Source: Chitinophagales bacterium
Lineage (GTDB): Bacteria > Bacteroidota > Bacteroidia > Chitinophagales > LD1
NCBI GenBank assembly: GCA_019638515.1
Contig: JAHBTS010000001.1
Coordinates: forward strand, 248,001 to 312,000
Reading direction: 5' to 3'
Length of the DNA stretch: 64,000 nt
The notes under the pieces are model-generated. The model saw nothing but the letters and a program-made list of their open reading frames with translations. It ran no database searches and was not told where the DNA came from. Below, in pieces: positions 35,792-45,252 of the stretch; the stretch's first letter is position 1; every line of letters starts with the position of its first letter. The translations under genes and the position numbers were made by a program.

Positions 35792-37477
35792 ATGAAATTG
35801 TTCTTCAAAATATTCCTGTGGCTGGTGTTTTTTATGTCCACTTGTGTTGCTGTTTATGCACAGAATAATTCTAGAAAGGCAAAGGGCTTTACGCGTTGCG
35901 ATACTCTGCGCGGCAGTTTGCGCGATGAGCGAACCTGCTACGATGTTACTTACTACGATTTAAGCGTAACGGTAGATACAGGCAAGCAGTCCATTTCAGG
36001 TGTAAGCAAGATTCACTATAAAGTATTGCAAAGTTTTGATGTAATGCAGATAGATCTGTTCAGCAATATGATAATTGATAAGATTGAATACAACGGAGTA
36101 ACCCTGCCTTACAAACGCGATTGCGATGCCGTATATGTGTATACCAAAGAAGACTTGATTCAAGTAAAAGGGAATTCCGGTAGAATAGATGTGTATTTTC
36201 ATGGCTATCCGATGGTTGCACGGCATGCTCCTTGGGATGGAGGCGTTGTTTGGAGCCACGACAAAGAAGGTGTGCCGTTTATTGCCACGGCAGTACAAGG
36301 AATTGGCGCCAGCCTTTGGTATCCGTGCAAAGATTATTTGGGCGATGAGCCCGATAGTATGCGCATAGCAATTACTTGCCCGCAAAATTTAACTGCCGTA
36401 AGCAACGGAAAGTTAGAAGGAGTAGAAAAAGAAGATAACGGAGTGCATCGTTGGAAGTGGTATGTAAGTTATCCTATCAATACGTACAATGTAACCATGA
36501 ACTTAGGCAATTACACACACTTTAGCGATGAATATACATACAGCGATGGCGATAAATTGGCATTGGATTATTACGTTTTGAAGTACAACCTCGAAAAGGC
36601 AAAGTCGCAGTTTAAGCAAGTAAAGCCCATGCTTAAATGCTACGATAAATACTTGGGAAAATATCCATTTATGAAGGATGGCTACAAGTTGGTAGAAACA
36701 CCATTCTTAGGCATGGAGCACCAAAGTGCCATTGCTTATGGCAATGGATACAAAGGCGGTTACAACGGTATAGATTTTTCTAAAATTGGCTTAATGTTCG
36801 ATTACATAATTATTCATGAAAGCGGACACGAATGGTGGGGCAACAGTGTAAGTTGTAAAGACATTGCCGATATGTGGATACACGAAAGTTTCTGCACTTA
36901 TACCGAAGCCATTTATGTGGAGTGTATGCACGACTATAAAACTGCATTGCGCTATATCAATGCCAAGCAAAACAGCATTGGCAATCGCGCTTCAATGATT
37001 GGGCCGTATGGCGTAAACCAAGAAGGCGATCACGATATGTACAGCAAAGGCAGTTTAGTCCTCAATACTTTTAGGCATGTTTTGGGCAACGATGAACTGT
37101 GGTGGAAACTCATAAAAAATATAAGCGATACCACTTTTAAAATTAAAAATACCGATGCCAATGAGTTGCTGGCACATATAAATAAATATACAGGCTACGA
37201 TTTCACTGCCATGTTTAACCAGTATTTTCGCTATGCCGCCATTCCTACTTTTGTATATACTTTAAAGAAAGTAAAAGGAAAAAATTATGAACTGAAGTAC
37301 CGTTGGGTAACTGATGTAGAGAATTTTAAAATGCCTGTTTTTGTTCATGTCGGAGGCAGTAAAGCGGAAAAAATAATGTGTACCAATGCAGAGCAGACTA
37401 TGCTGCTTAAATTGGCTTCGCCCGATAAGTTTTTGGTAGATGGAAACCTTACCTACATAAATGTGCAGAAGAATTAA
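35792..37477 (+). CDS. Secreted M1 family metallopeptidase
   Basis: A 561-residue exported aminopeptidase-like enzyme with a signal peptide (MKLFFKIFLWLVFFMSTCVAVYAQ). The zinc site is complete: H342-E-S-G-H346, then 18 residues, E365 (WIHESF). The exopeptidase motif appears as LGMEHQSAIAYGN in place of GAMEN, a form seen in shorter M1 members. The catalytic Tyr region is further on. It has the N-terminal beta domain and the thermolysin-like domain but no large C-terminal helical domain, hence the short length. It probably trims peptides in the periplasm or outside the cell. Confidence 0.92.
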   Translation: MKLFFKIFLWLVFFMSTCVAVYAQNNSRKAKGFTRCDTLRGSLRDERTCYDVTYYDLSVTVDTGKQSISGVSKIHYKVLQSFDVMQIDLFSNMIIDKIEYNGVTLPYKRDCDAVYVYTKEDLIQVKGNSGRIDVYFHGYPMVARHAPWDGGVVWSHDKEGVPFIATAVQGIGASLWYPCKDYLGDEPDSMRIAITCPQNLTAVSNGKLEGVEKEDNGVHRWKWYVSYPINTYNVTMNLGNYTHFSDEYTYSDGDKLALDYYVLKYNLEKAKSQFKQVKPMLKCYDKYLGKYPFMKDGYKLVETPFLGMEHQSAIAYGNGYKGGYNGIDFSKIGLMFDYIIIHESGHEWWGNSVSCKDIADMWIHESFCTYTEAIYVECMHDYKTALRYINAKQNSIGNRASMIGPYGVNQEGDHDMYSKGSLVLNTFRHVLGNDELWWKLIKNISDTTFKIKNTDANELLAHINKYTGYDFTAMFNQYFRYAAIPTFVYTLKKVKGKNYELKYRWVTDVENFKMPVFVHVGGSKAEKIMCTNAEQTMLLKLASPDKFLVDGNLTYINVQKN

Positions 37478-37498
37478 AGGTGCGCTTTGCCGTTGGTT

Positions 37499-38017
37499 TT
37501 ACGGCTGTTTTTGAATAGGAAGCACCGCTTCCTCATCTTTCTTTTCTACGGGATATTTTAGAAACTCATAGCCCCACCCATTCACAATGGCAACATGAGT
37601 TGCGCGAGCATACAAGTCGGGGTTTTTAAGGCGCTCATCGTAACCAATACATAAACGCGGATATACAAAATATGCCACCCATTCACTTGAATTTAAAAAT
37701 TCATGGCGGGTGCCTTTAGTAACATGCTGAGGCGGCAAAAGAATAACGGCATCTTGGGGTGTGGCAGAGTTTAGCAATTGTAGGTAGTAATAACCTTCCA
37801 TCTTAAATGCACGTTTTTCATGCACATTCAATGGTGGTAGATTTTCGCGTTGGCGTTTTTCTTCAATTTTATTTACCAAATGCAAATTTCTAAAACCTAT
37901 TTCTTCTACCGCCCATCTATAACCGGGAATAAGCAAATATAGTAAGAACACAAATGCCAATGTGCCAATAGCTACTACCAATTGGCGTTTCCAAATAAAA
38001 TGTTTTTCGCCTTGCAT
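37499..38017 (-). CDS. Hypothetical single-pass membrane protein
   Basis: 172 residues with one N-terminal helix (RQLVVAIGTLAFVFLLYLLI, about 10-29) and a soluble domain probably in the periplasm (EKRQRENLPPLNVHEKRAFKMEGYYYLQLLNSATPQDAVILLPP ... WVAYFVYPRL ... HVAIVNGWGYEFLKYP). I do not recognise a family. The phrase TPQDAVILLPP followed by conserved aromatic residues recalls soluble domains of glycosyl-transfer proteins, where an analogous motif checks extracytoplasmic sugars, but this is weak. It lies just downstream of the third TonB receptor on the same strand. Confidence 0.6.
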   Translation of the reverse strand: MQGEKHFIWKRQLVVAIGTLAFVFLLYLLIPGYRWAVEEIGFRNLHLVNKIEEKRQRENLPPLNVHEKRAFKMEGYYYLQLLNSATPQDAVILLPPQHVTKGTRHEFLNSSEWVAYFVYPRLCIGYDERLKNPDLYARATHVAIVNGWGYEFLKYPVEKKDEEAVLPIQKQP

Positions 38018-38056
38018 TTACCGCAATGATAATATTTTGAAAGCAGAATAAACTGC

Positions 38057-40039
38057 CTATTTAATGGTGAGCCTAAAGCCGGCAAAAGCCATAGCTCCGC
38101 GAATTGGCCCCCATACCAAACTTGCATCAAATTGCGATGTGGCATGATACCTGTCTAACCCGATTACAGGATTTTTTTGGGTTTGGTTAAGCATGTTCTC
38201 TGCGCCCACATAAACTTCGAATAACTTTTTGTGTATGTAAGTAATTTGGGCATTCCATAAAAAGTAGTGCTTGCTGCTTTCCGGAATTTGAAATTGCGGC
38301 TCGTTGCCTGTGGTGCTTGGCACGCGCGATAATCCATACCAAGTTAGGTGGGTATTAAATCTCCAGCGTTTGTTTTTTAAAGTGTATTCTAAAGACACAA
38401 TAGCTTTGTGTTTTGGGCGCAGCGGCACCCATTTAAAGCCACTGGTGTAGGTGGCACGTACATCTTCAAAACGGTAAGCAACTTTTGCATCGAATCGCGG
38501 AAGTATTTCGTAGTTGGCTTCTACCTGAAAGCTATTGCTATAGCTCTTTCCGTTTAAGTTGTAGAAGTTGAGCTCGCGTACATTTTCCAAATCGGTAATA
38601 AGTTGGTTGGTAAATCTTGTGTGGAAAAAATCTGCCGATATATTGCCTTCTCTAAAATCTAAATAGTAGCGGTAGCTTAGTGAGCCACCAAAACTCCATG
38701 CTTCTTCAGGTTTAATTTTAGTTGGTAAGGAAATAACTCTGTTATTGGCAAGGTAGCCAAAGTTTTCGGCAAAAATGGTAGGCACATGGTATGCTTTTCC
38801 GGCACTTACTCTTAAGCTTAGGTCGTACAAAATATTCCACTTTAAGTTAAAGCGGGGCGAAAAAAACGGGCCGTATAGTACATGATAATCTGCCCGCACT
38901 CCGGCTACAATGTTTAGTTTATTTTCGTAGTCGTAAGTGGCCTCGGCAAATGCTCCGGGCACAATTTCTAATCTTTTCAAAGAAAAGGAATCGAGGGTTT
39001 CGTTTACATTATCTACTAAAAGCGAGCCGCCTATTTTAATGTAACTGCGTTTTAAAAATTCGTATTGGTAAATCAAATTCAGGTAGCCAAAATGCTCTAA
39101 TGCATTGTATTGTTTAGCACCAATATTGCCATACTGCCTATGGAAGAAGTATTTGTATTGAATGCCTAAACTGCTGAGGTCGTTTAGTATAAATCCTGTT
39201 TTGGCAAATGCTTCTACTCGCTGAGTTTGTAAGCGTAATTTCCATTGGTCGTGTAGCAAGTGGTTATTTTCATCTTTGCTGCTGTGGGTTAATTGGCCGC
39301 TTTGGCGGTCTTCGAAAGTTGCTGAAACCGCGCCTATAAAATTGAATTTTTTGCCGCTGTGGTAAGTAAACCGCTGCATGATATTTCCTTGTTTAATGAG
39401 TGGATTATCTACAAACTCATCGCGGTTAAAATCCATAGGCACTAAGTTTACTAAGCCGTGCGCAAAACTCATGAAACTCCATTTTTCATTTTTAGAAACC
39501 TGTGCGCCCAGTAGGTTTACTTCGGTACGTGCATCTTGGTTTATGTATAAGTTGGCATATAGCCGCTCCGAATTTTGAGGCTTTTTAAACTCTAAGTTTA
39601 TTTGCCCCGCAATACTTCCATAACCGTTTACTACACTGCCGGCTCCTTTGTTTATTTGAATAGAACTCATCCACGGGCCAGGTACAAAACTTAAGCCTAA
39701 AGTCTGTTGCAGGCCTCTTATGCCGGGAATGTTTTCGTTGGTAAACTGAACATATTTTCCATCTAATCCTAAAAGCCGGATGTGCCGTGCTCCACTTACT
39801 GCATCGGAATAGTTTGCATCTACGGTTGCCGTATTTTCAAAACTTTCACTTAAGTTGCAGCAAGCATCTTTCTGCAAATCTCTTTCGGTAATAATTTCAA
39901 CCTTACGTGTGGTGGTGCTAAACGAACTTTGGTTGGTGCGTATTTCTACTTCTTTAAGTTCATACTGTTTTACAGTGTCTTCTTGTGCATTTGCCACAAT
40001 TGCAAGTAGCAATAGAAATGGTAGAATTAGGTTCCGCAT
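38057..40039 (-). CDS. TonB-dependent outer-membrane receptor (possible metal/copper type)
   Basis: About 660 residues, start at the ATG at 40039 with a signal peptide ending near ANA. It has a TonB-box region (YELKEVEIRTNQ), a plug with the hallmark KDACCNLSESFENTATVDANYSDAVSGARHIRLLGLD and NENIPGIRG, and a long barrel. In Bacteroidota this plug type often sits near heavy-metal-associated genes, as I recall. The adjacent Cys pair in the plug fits metal handling, but no such partner gene is seen here. The substrate is unknown. Upstream is a 250-base gap before purM on the other strand, with no obvious operator. Confidence 0.85.
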   Translation of the reverse strand: MRNLILPFLLLLAIVANAQEDTVKQYELKEVEIRTNQSSFSTTTRKVEIITERDLQKDACCNLSESFENTATVDANYSDAVSGARHIRLLGLDGKYVQFTNENIPGIRGLQQTLGLSFVPGPWMSSIQINKGAGSVVNGYGSIAGQINLEFKKPQNSERLYANLYINQDARTEVNLLGAQVSKNEKWSFMSFAHGLVNLVPMDFNRDEFVDNPLIKQGNIMQRFTYHSGKKFNFIGAVSATFEDRQSGQLTHSSKDENNHLLHDQWKLRLQTQRVEAFAKTGFILNDLSSLGIQYKYFFHRQYGNIGAKQYNALEHFGYLNLIYQYEFLKRSYIKIGGSLLVDNVNETLDSFSLKRLEIVPGAFAEATYDYENKLNIVAGVRADYHVLYGPFFSPRFNLKWNILYDLSLRVSAGKAYHVPTIFAENFGYLANNRVISLPTKIKPEEAWSFGGSLSYRYYLDFREGNISADFFHTRFTNQLITDLENVRELNFYNLNGKSYSNSFQVEANYEILPRFDAKVAYRFEDVRATYTSGFKWVPLRPKHKAIVSLEYTLKNKRWRFNTHLTWYGLSRVPSTTGNEPQFQIPESSKHYFLWNAQITYIHKKLFEVYVGAENMLNQTQKNPVIGLDRYHATSQFDASLVWGPIRGAMAFAGFRLTIK

Positions 40040-40291
40040 CGCAACAGGTGTTTTATATTTTAAAAGTGGCTGCCACATTTTTTCTAAATTGAAGTTGGTA
40101 TGAATTACGATGGCAAAAGTGTCCCATAATGTTTAAAATCGGGTTACAGTTTTTTGGAAAAGTGTTGTAAGATTTACCAAGCAAAATTAACTGCTTGCAT
40201 TGGCTTCTTTTACTGTTTTGGAGTAAGCGGTAGTAAAGTTTTAGCTATTTAATTGCAACAAATTGTTCCATTCGGCTAAATTGCAAGCCCA

Positions 40292-41458
40292 ATGGAAAAG
40301 TATCTTCAGCGAGGCGTAAGTGCAGGAAAAGAAGAAGTGCACAGTGCAGTTTCAAACTTGTATCACGGATTGTACCCTAAAGCATTTTGCAAGGTTTTTC
40401 CCGATATACTTGGAGGCAACGATAGCTATGTAAATGCTATGAGCAGCGATGGCAGCGGCACTAAATCGGTATTGGCGTATTTATACCGGAAAGAAACAGG
40501 CGATGCCTCTGTTTGGCAAGGAATAGCACAAGATGCATTGGTAATGAATTTAGACGATTTGGTTTGCATTGGCGCTACCGATAGCTTTTTGTTTACCTCT
40601 ATCGTAAATAGAAATAAGCACTTAATTACAGGAGAAGATATTGCGCAAATTATTCAAGGTTCAAACGAATTTTGTAAGCGCATGGCAGCTTTGGGTATCC
40701 ACATTCATTTTATGGGTGGCGAAACTGCCGATTTAGGCGATGTGGTACGCACCGTTACCGTAGATGCTTCTATGACTACGCGCTTACCTAAAAGTGAATT
40801 GATTTTAACCGATAATATCCGACCGGGTTTAGTGGTGGTGGGTTTGGCTTCTTACGGGCAAGCCAGCTACGAAACTAAGTATAACAGCGGGATTAGCAGT
40901 AATGGTTTAACCAGCGCTCGCCACGATGTGTTGAGTAAGTTCTATGCCGAAAATTTTCCCGAAACCTTTGAGCCGAGTTTGCAAAAAGATATTGTGTATT
41001 GCGGTACTAAAAGGCTCACAGATGCGCTACCGGGAACACCACTTTCTATTGGTGAAGCATTGCTCTCGCCCACTCGAACATTTGCTCCGGTGGTGAAGGA
41101 ATTAAAAGCATTGCTGCCCGGAAAAATTGCCGCGCTTATTAATTGTACCGGAGGTGCACAAACCAAAGTGTTGCATTATTTGCCGCAAGGTTTAACTGTT
41201 GTAAAAGATAATTTACTGCCCGTGCCGCCTCTTTTTAACCTTATTCAGGAAGAAAGCAAAACCGAGTGGAAGGAAATGTACAAAGTACTCAACTGCGGAA
41301 CCAGAATGGAAGTGTATGTAGAAGAAGGCGATGCGCAAACGGTAATAGATGCCGCAGCAAAATTCAATATTGCCGCACAAAAAATAGGCTATGTAGCAGC
41401 CGGCTCACAACCTAAAGTGGTAGTGCAAAGCGAGCATGGCACTTTTGAGTATATATAA
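40292..41458 (+). CDS. purM: AIR synthase (phosphoribosylformylglycinamidine cyclo-ligase)
   Basis: A 388-residue enzyme of purine synthesis that closes the imidazole ring of AIR with ATP. It has the PurM N-terminal pattern (GVSAGKEEVHSAV, then SSDGSGTKSVLA), DALVMNLDDLVCIGA, MGGETADLGDVV and a C-terminal domain. The form of about 390 residues is common in Bacteroidota; shorter versions exist elsewhere. It is convergent with dnaB, with a 35-base gap. Confidence 0.9.
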   Translation: MEKYLQRGVSAGKEEVHSAVSNLYHGLYPKAFCKVFPDILGGNDSYVNAMSSDGSGTKSVLAYLYRKETGDASVWQGIAQDALVMNLDDLVCIGATDSFLFTSIVNRNKHLITGEDIAQIIQGSNEFCKRMAALGIHIHFMGGETADLGDVVRTVTVDASMTTRLPKSELILTDNIRPGLVVVGLASYGQASYETKYNSGISSNGLTSARHDVLSKFYAENFPETFEPSLQKDIVYCGTKRLTDALPGTPLSIGEALLSPTRTFAPVVKELKALLPGKIAALINCTGGAQTKVLHYLPQGLTVVKDNLLPVPPLFNLIQEESKTEWKEMYKVLNCGTRMEVYVEEGDAQTVIDAAAKFNIAAQKIGYVAAGSQPKVVVQSEHGTFEYI

Positions 41459-41493
41459 ACTGAGTTTACCGTAGTTTTGTAGATGCCAGTTCT

Positions 41494-43089
41494 TTAGAAT
41501 GGCGCGTTGTCATCATTATTGTTGAAATCGCCTGGTTTGTGCTGGCGTTTAAACTCAAAATCATCTTCTTCGCCCTTGTTTATTTTTGATTGAGCAATTA
41601 CAAAATTCTGCTTTTGTTTCTCTTTACTAATAGCTCCATATTCATCTATGGCACTAAAAGTGTTCAGGTTTTCAAATTTTGCAAAGGTGCTTATAAAGCG
41701 TGTGCGCACATCTACCACAGGCCCATTTCTGTGTTTAGATATTAGCACTTCGGCAATGCCATCGGTAGGAGTACCATCGTCAAAATTTGGAATTTTGTAG
41801 TACTCGGGGCGGTATAAGAAAATTACAATATCGGCATCTTGCTCTATGGCTCCCGACTCGCGCAAGTCGCTCAATACCGGCTTGGGAGGGCCGCCACGTT
41901 TTTCCGGTGCGCGCGATAGCTGCGATAGTGCAATTACGGGTACGTCTAATTCTTTTGCCATGCCTTTTAGCGAGCGCGATATCTGGCTTATTTCCTGCTC
42001 GCGGTTGCCGCCTCCTTTTCCTTCGTTGGTGCCGCTCATAAGTTGCAGGTAATCTATAATTATCATTTCCACACCATGTTGTTGTTTTAACCTACGGCAT
42101 TTGCTGCGCAGTTCAAACACGTTAATGGCAGGTGTGTCGTCAATAAAAATAGGTGCATTGCGCAACGAATCTATTTTAGAAGTAAGAATTTGGTATTCGT
42201 ATTCTTCTAAACTCCCTCTGCGTATTTTATCTGCAGCAATATGTGTTTCCATAGAAATTAAACGCTGTACTAATTGCACATTGCTCATCTCTAAAGAAAA
42301 AATGGCTACGGGTTTTTTGTGATCTACTGCTGCATTGCGGGCAAGTGCCAGTGTAAAGGCAGTTTTTCCCATGGCAGGACGTGCTGCCACAATAATAAAA
42401 TCGCTCTTTTGCCAACCTCCGGTAGCTTTATCTAAATCTATAAAGCCCGATGGTACGCCATTCAAATGGTCTTGGCTGTTATTCATGCGTATATCTAGCT
42501 CCTTCAGTTCGTGCAGTAAAATATCTGCAATGTTTTCGGAGCTGCGTTTTAAATTGCTTTCTGCAATAGAAAATAGGTTTTTCTCTGCTTTATCCAGCAA
42601 TTCAAAAACATCGGAGGTGTCGGAGTAGGCATCTTTTATTACCTCGGTAGAGGTAGAAATAAGTTGCCTTTGAATAAGTTTTTCGGCAATAATGTGTGCA
42701 TGGTGTTTTACGTTGGCAGCAGAGGCTACTTTATTGGTAAGTTGTGCTACATAAAATGCTCCGCCAACCATATCTATATCGCCTTGTTTTTTTAATTGCT
42801 CTGTAACAGTAAGCAAATCTATGGGCGATTGCTTTTGGTCTAAAGTTCTTATGGCGCGCCAAATACGTTGGTGTTTATCTACATAAAAGCTTTCTTCTTT
42901 TAGTAGGTCGCTTACTTCGTTTATGGCATCTTTTTCAATCATTACAGCACCTAAAACGGCTTCTTCCAAATCCACTGCTTGTGGCGGAAGTTTGCCGAAG
43001 TCCATTACGTTTTGAGCATCGCCCGATAGCGATTTTGTTCTGCGTAATGAATCGCGGGTGGCTTTTAATATATCTTGTGGTTCGCTCAT
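41494..43089 (-). CDS. dnaB: Replicative DNA helicase DnaB
   Basis: A 531-residue hexameric helicase that unwinds DNA ahead of the replication fork and binds primase. It has an N-terminal primase-interaction domain (PPQAVDLEEAVLGAVMIEKDA), a linker helix, and a RecA-like core: Walker A AARPAMGKTAF, Walker B IIIDYLQLM, and LSQLSRAPEKR with an arginine finger region. The C-terminus is a charged linker with QHKPGDFNNNDDNAPF. Length slightly exceeds E. coli DnaB (471), as usual in this phylum. Upstream lies a 326-base gap with DnaA-box-like sites. Confidence 0.97.
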   Translation of the reverse strand: MSEPQDILKATRDSLRRTKSLSGDAQNVMDFGKLPPQAVDLEEAVLGAVMIEKDAINEVSDLLKEESFYVDKHQRIWRAIRTLDQKQSPIDLLTVTEQLKKQGDIDMVGGAFYVAQLTNKVASAANVKHHAHIIAEKLIQRQLISTSTEVIKDAYSDTSDVFELLDKAEKNLFSIAESNLKRSSENIADILLHELKELDIRMNNSQDHLNGVPSGFIDLDKATGGWQKSDFIIVAARPAMGKTAFTLALARNAAVDHKKPVAIFSLEMSNVQLVQRLISMETHIAADKIRRGSLEEYEYQILTSKIDSLRNAPIFIDDTPAINVFELRSKCRRLKQQHGVEMIIIDYLQLMSGTNEGKGGGNREQEISQISRSLKGMAKELDVPVIALSQLSRAPEKRGGPPKPVLSDLRESGAIEQDADIVIFLYRPEYYKIPNFDDGTPTDGIAEVLISKHRNGPVVDVRTRFISTFAKFENLNTFSAIDEYGAISKEKQKQNFVIAQSKINKGEEDDFEFKRQHKPGDFNNNDDNAPF

Positions 43090-43415
43090 GTAATATAGTT
43101 CAGTTTTTAGAAAGGGCTGCGAATGTGCATTACCGTAATGAAGTTAAGAAATAAATGTGTTAAGAAATTTGCGCACGGAGTTTTAACACCTAATCCACAA
43201 CGCAATGGAGCAGTTTGTTGTGGAACGTTGATGTATAAAGGCTTTGGGGTGTGGAAACTTGTTAAAGAATGGTTGTTTGTATAAAATTGATGCGTATTTG
43301 CGCAAATAATGAAGGATTGCCGTGAGTAATTTTTTTAAAAAGTTGTAACCTTGCACGCTATCAAACATTTTTTGTAAAATAGAATTTCATTAGAACGTAA
43401 AACAATATTGCAAGA
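43090..43415. other. Intergenic region with inverted DnaA-box-like sites
   Basis: This stretch between divergent dnaB and the CCG-domain gene holds no convincing gene. It contains TAATCCACA (43191-43199), TGTGGAACG (43219-43227) and TGTGGAAAC (43250-43258), each with the TCCACA core of DnaA boxes. The first two include a perfect 8-base inverted repeat (43194-43201 with 43217-43224). A T/A-rich run follows at 43329-43343. TAACCTTG at 43346-43353 is a one-mismatch -7 element. Confidence 0.4.
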
Positions 43416-44201
43416 ATGGAAGTTAAAACAATGGCAGAGTATGCTGCAGCTGGCGAAATGCCCGAGGTGCTTTTTTGGGTGGGATGTGCAGGCGCTTTCG
43501 ACCAAAGAGCACAAAAAGTAACCCGCGCTTTTGTGAAAATTTTAGATCACCTTAAAGTGAAATTTGCAGTTTTAGGTTCCGAGGAAAGTTGCACCGGAGA
43601 TCCTGCAAAGCGTGCCGGTAATGAATTTGTTTTTCAAATGTTGGCACTGCAAAATATTGAAGTGCTAAACGGTTATGGAGTTAAAAATATTGTAACTACT
43701 TGTCCTCACTGTTTCAATATCTTAAAGAATGAATATCCTTCGTTGGGAGGAACTTTTAATGTAATACACCACAGCACTTATTTGCAGCAACTCATCAACG
43801 ATGGTAAGATAAAACTTACCGATGCCAATGAGTTTCGAGGCAAAAAAATTACGTATCACGATAGCTGCTACTTAGGTCGCGCCAACGATATTTACGAAGC
43901 CCCGCGGGCAGTTTTAGAAGCATTGGATGCCGATTTGGTAGAAATGAAATCGTGTAAAAGTAAAGGTCTTTGCTGTGGAGCGGGCGGTGCTCAAATGTTT
44001 AAAGAAGAAGAACATGGCACCAAGCGTATAAACATGGAGCGCACCGAGCAGGCACTAGATACTAATGCCGAAATTGTGGCTGCCGCATGTCCGTTTTGTA
44101 ATACCATGATGACCGATGGCGTAAAAGCTAAAGACAAACAGGCTCAGGTGAAAGTACTTGATATTGCCGAACTGTTGGCCGCAGGGCAAGGCTTGTTGTA
44201 A
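43416..44201 (+). CDS. CCG-domain (Fe-S)-binding protein, HdrB/GlpC/LutA-like
   Basis: A 261-residue cytoplasmic protein with two cysteine-rich CCG-type domains (about 15-110 and 145-235). The second domain is canonical (YHDSCYLGRAND, SKGLCCGAGGAQMF, AACPFCNTMM). The first has WVGCAGAFDQ, ESCTGD and TTCPHCFN, where the usual CCG is SCTG. Relatives are the HdrB subunit of heterodisulfide reductase, GlpC and LutA, which bind [4Fe-4S] and link donors with quinone-linked electron transfer. In this phylum it normally follows a separate 4Fe-4S dicluster subunit; here no such gene is adjacent, so the partner is unclear. Confidence 0.85.
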   Translation: MEVKTMAEYAAAGEMPEVLFWVGCAGAFDQRAQKVTRAFVKILDHLKVKFAVLGSEESCTGDPAKRAGNEFVFQMLALQNIEVLNGYGVKNIVTTCPHCFNILKNEYPSLGGTFNVIHHSTYLQQLINDGKIKLTDANEFRGKKITYHDSCYLGRANDIYEAPRAVLEALDADLVEMKSCKSKGLCCGAGGAQMFKEEEHGTKRINMERTEQALDTNAEIVAAACPFCNTMMTDGVKAKDKQAQVKVLDIAELLAAGQGLL

Positions 44202-44316
44202 TGGCAAATACCTATGGCAAATGGAAGGGTTGCAATGCGTACACAGCCAATAGAAACAGTTGCTGTTTTGTTTTGATTACACTATTGTTCGGCATTGCCA
44301 CTACAGTTGAATAACT

Positions 44317-45249
44317 ATGCAGAAAATACTTGCTTTTTTTCGTTTAATACGTTGGTTTAACTTGCTAATTGCAGGAGCTTCGCTTTTACTTTTTCATTTT
44401 TTTATTGTAGTTCCATCGTTGGGTGCGCTCACGCCAACCTTGCATTGGTGGCAGGCTGTTTTGTTGGCAGTAAGCGTTATGTGCATTATGGCAGCAGGCA
44501 ATGCCATCAACGATTTTTTTGATTATGCACAAGACAAAAAATTCAAGCCTCAAAAGCAGGTGCTTGGAAGAGAAATTTCATTAGATGAAGTGCCGTACAT
44601 TATAGGAACACTTAATGTTGTAGGTATTGGTTTGGCTGCTTGGCTGGCGTATTCAGTTGGCAACTTAAAATTGGTGAATGTATTTCTGCTGAGTGCATTA
44701 TTGCTTTGGCAGTATTCTTCTACCTTAAAGAAGTATGCTCTTATTGGCAACGCCATTGTTGCCGGACTTTGCGCCATAGTATTTGTATTGCCCGTTTTGT
44801 TTGAAACACAGCTTACGGGAAGTTTTATGTTGCCTGCTTCTAAGTATTATATTCTAACGCAAATGCAGGGTTATGCGGTATTTGCATTTGTGGTTACGCT
44901 GGCTCGGGAAATTGTAAAAGATATAGAAGATGTCGAAGCAGATAAGGCCTATAACTTTACCACATTGCCGGTTTGGTTGGGCGTGCGCGTAAGTGCAGTA
45001 GTGGCAGGCTTGCTCGAAGTGCTGCTAATGGCTGCAGTAGCTTTTGTAATGTATGTGTATTGGAACAATGGCTTAAAAAACCATTTTTGGTATGCTGTAT
45101 TGTTTATACAATTTCCAATTTTGGTAAACGTGATTCCTTTATTTGTGGCATATAACAAAACCGATTTCAGGGTGCAGAGTGTTATGCTGAAACTCACAAT
45201 GGTATTTGGTTTGGTGAGTATCCCTCTTTTCTATTGGTTCAACAAATAA
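44317..45249 (+). CDS. UbiA-family prenyltransferase
   Basis: A 310-residue integral membrane enzyme with about nine helices. The two Asp motifs that bind Mg-prenyl diphosphate are present: N65-D-F-F-D69-Y-A-Q-D73 in the first, and a DIEDVEAD segment near residue 205 in the second. Family members attach prenyl chains to an aromatic or glycerol phosphate acceptor. The sequence fits the geranylgeranylglycerol-phosphate geranylgeranyltransferase subgroup annotated in many Bacteroidota, but quinone or heme acceptors cannot be excluded. It heads the operon ubiA-maf-pyrC-galE with 3-base spacing to maf. Confidence 0.85.
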   Translation: MQKILAFFRLIRWFNLLIAGASLLLFHFFIVVPSLGALTPTLHWWQAVLLAVSVMCIMAAGNAINDFFDYAQDKKFKPQKQVLGREISLDEVPYIIGTLNVVGIGLAAWLAYSVGNLKLVNVFLLSALLLWQYSSTLKKYALIGNAIVAGLCAIVFVLPVLFETQLTGSFMLPASKYYILTQMQGYAVFAFVVTLAREIVKDIEDVEADKAYNFTTLPVWLGVRVSAVVAGLLEVLLMAAVAFVMYVYWNNGLKNHFWYAVLFIQFPILVNVIPLFVAYNKTDFRVQSVMLKLTMVFGLVSIPLFYWFNK

Positions 45250-45252
45250 ACC

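Noticed and set aside
43183-43368. 61-codon minus-strand open frame in the dnaB upstream gap
   Set aside because: Composition is not protein-like, there is no promoter or family match, and it overlaps the DnaA-box-like sites.
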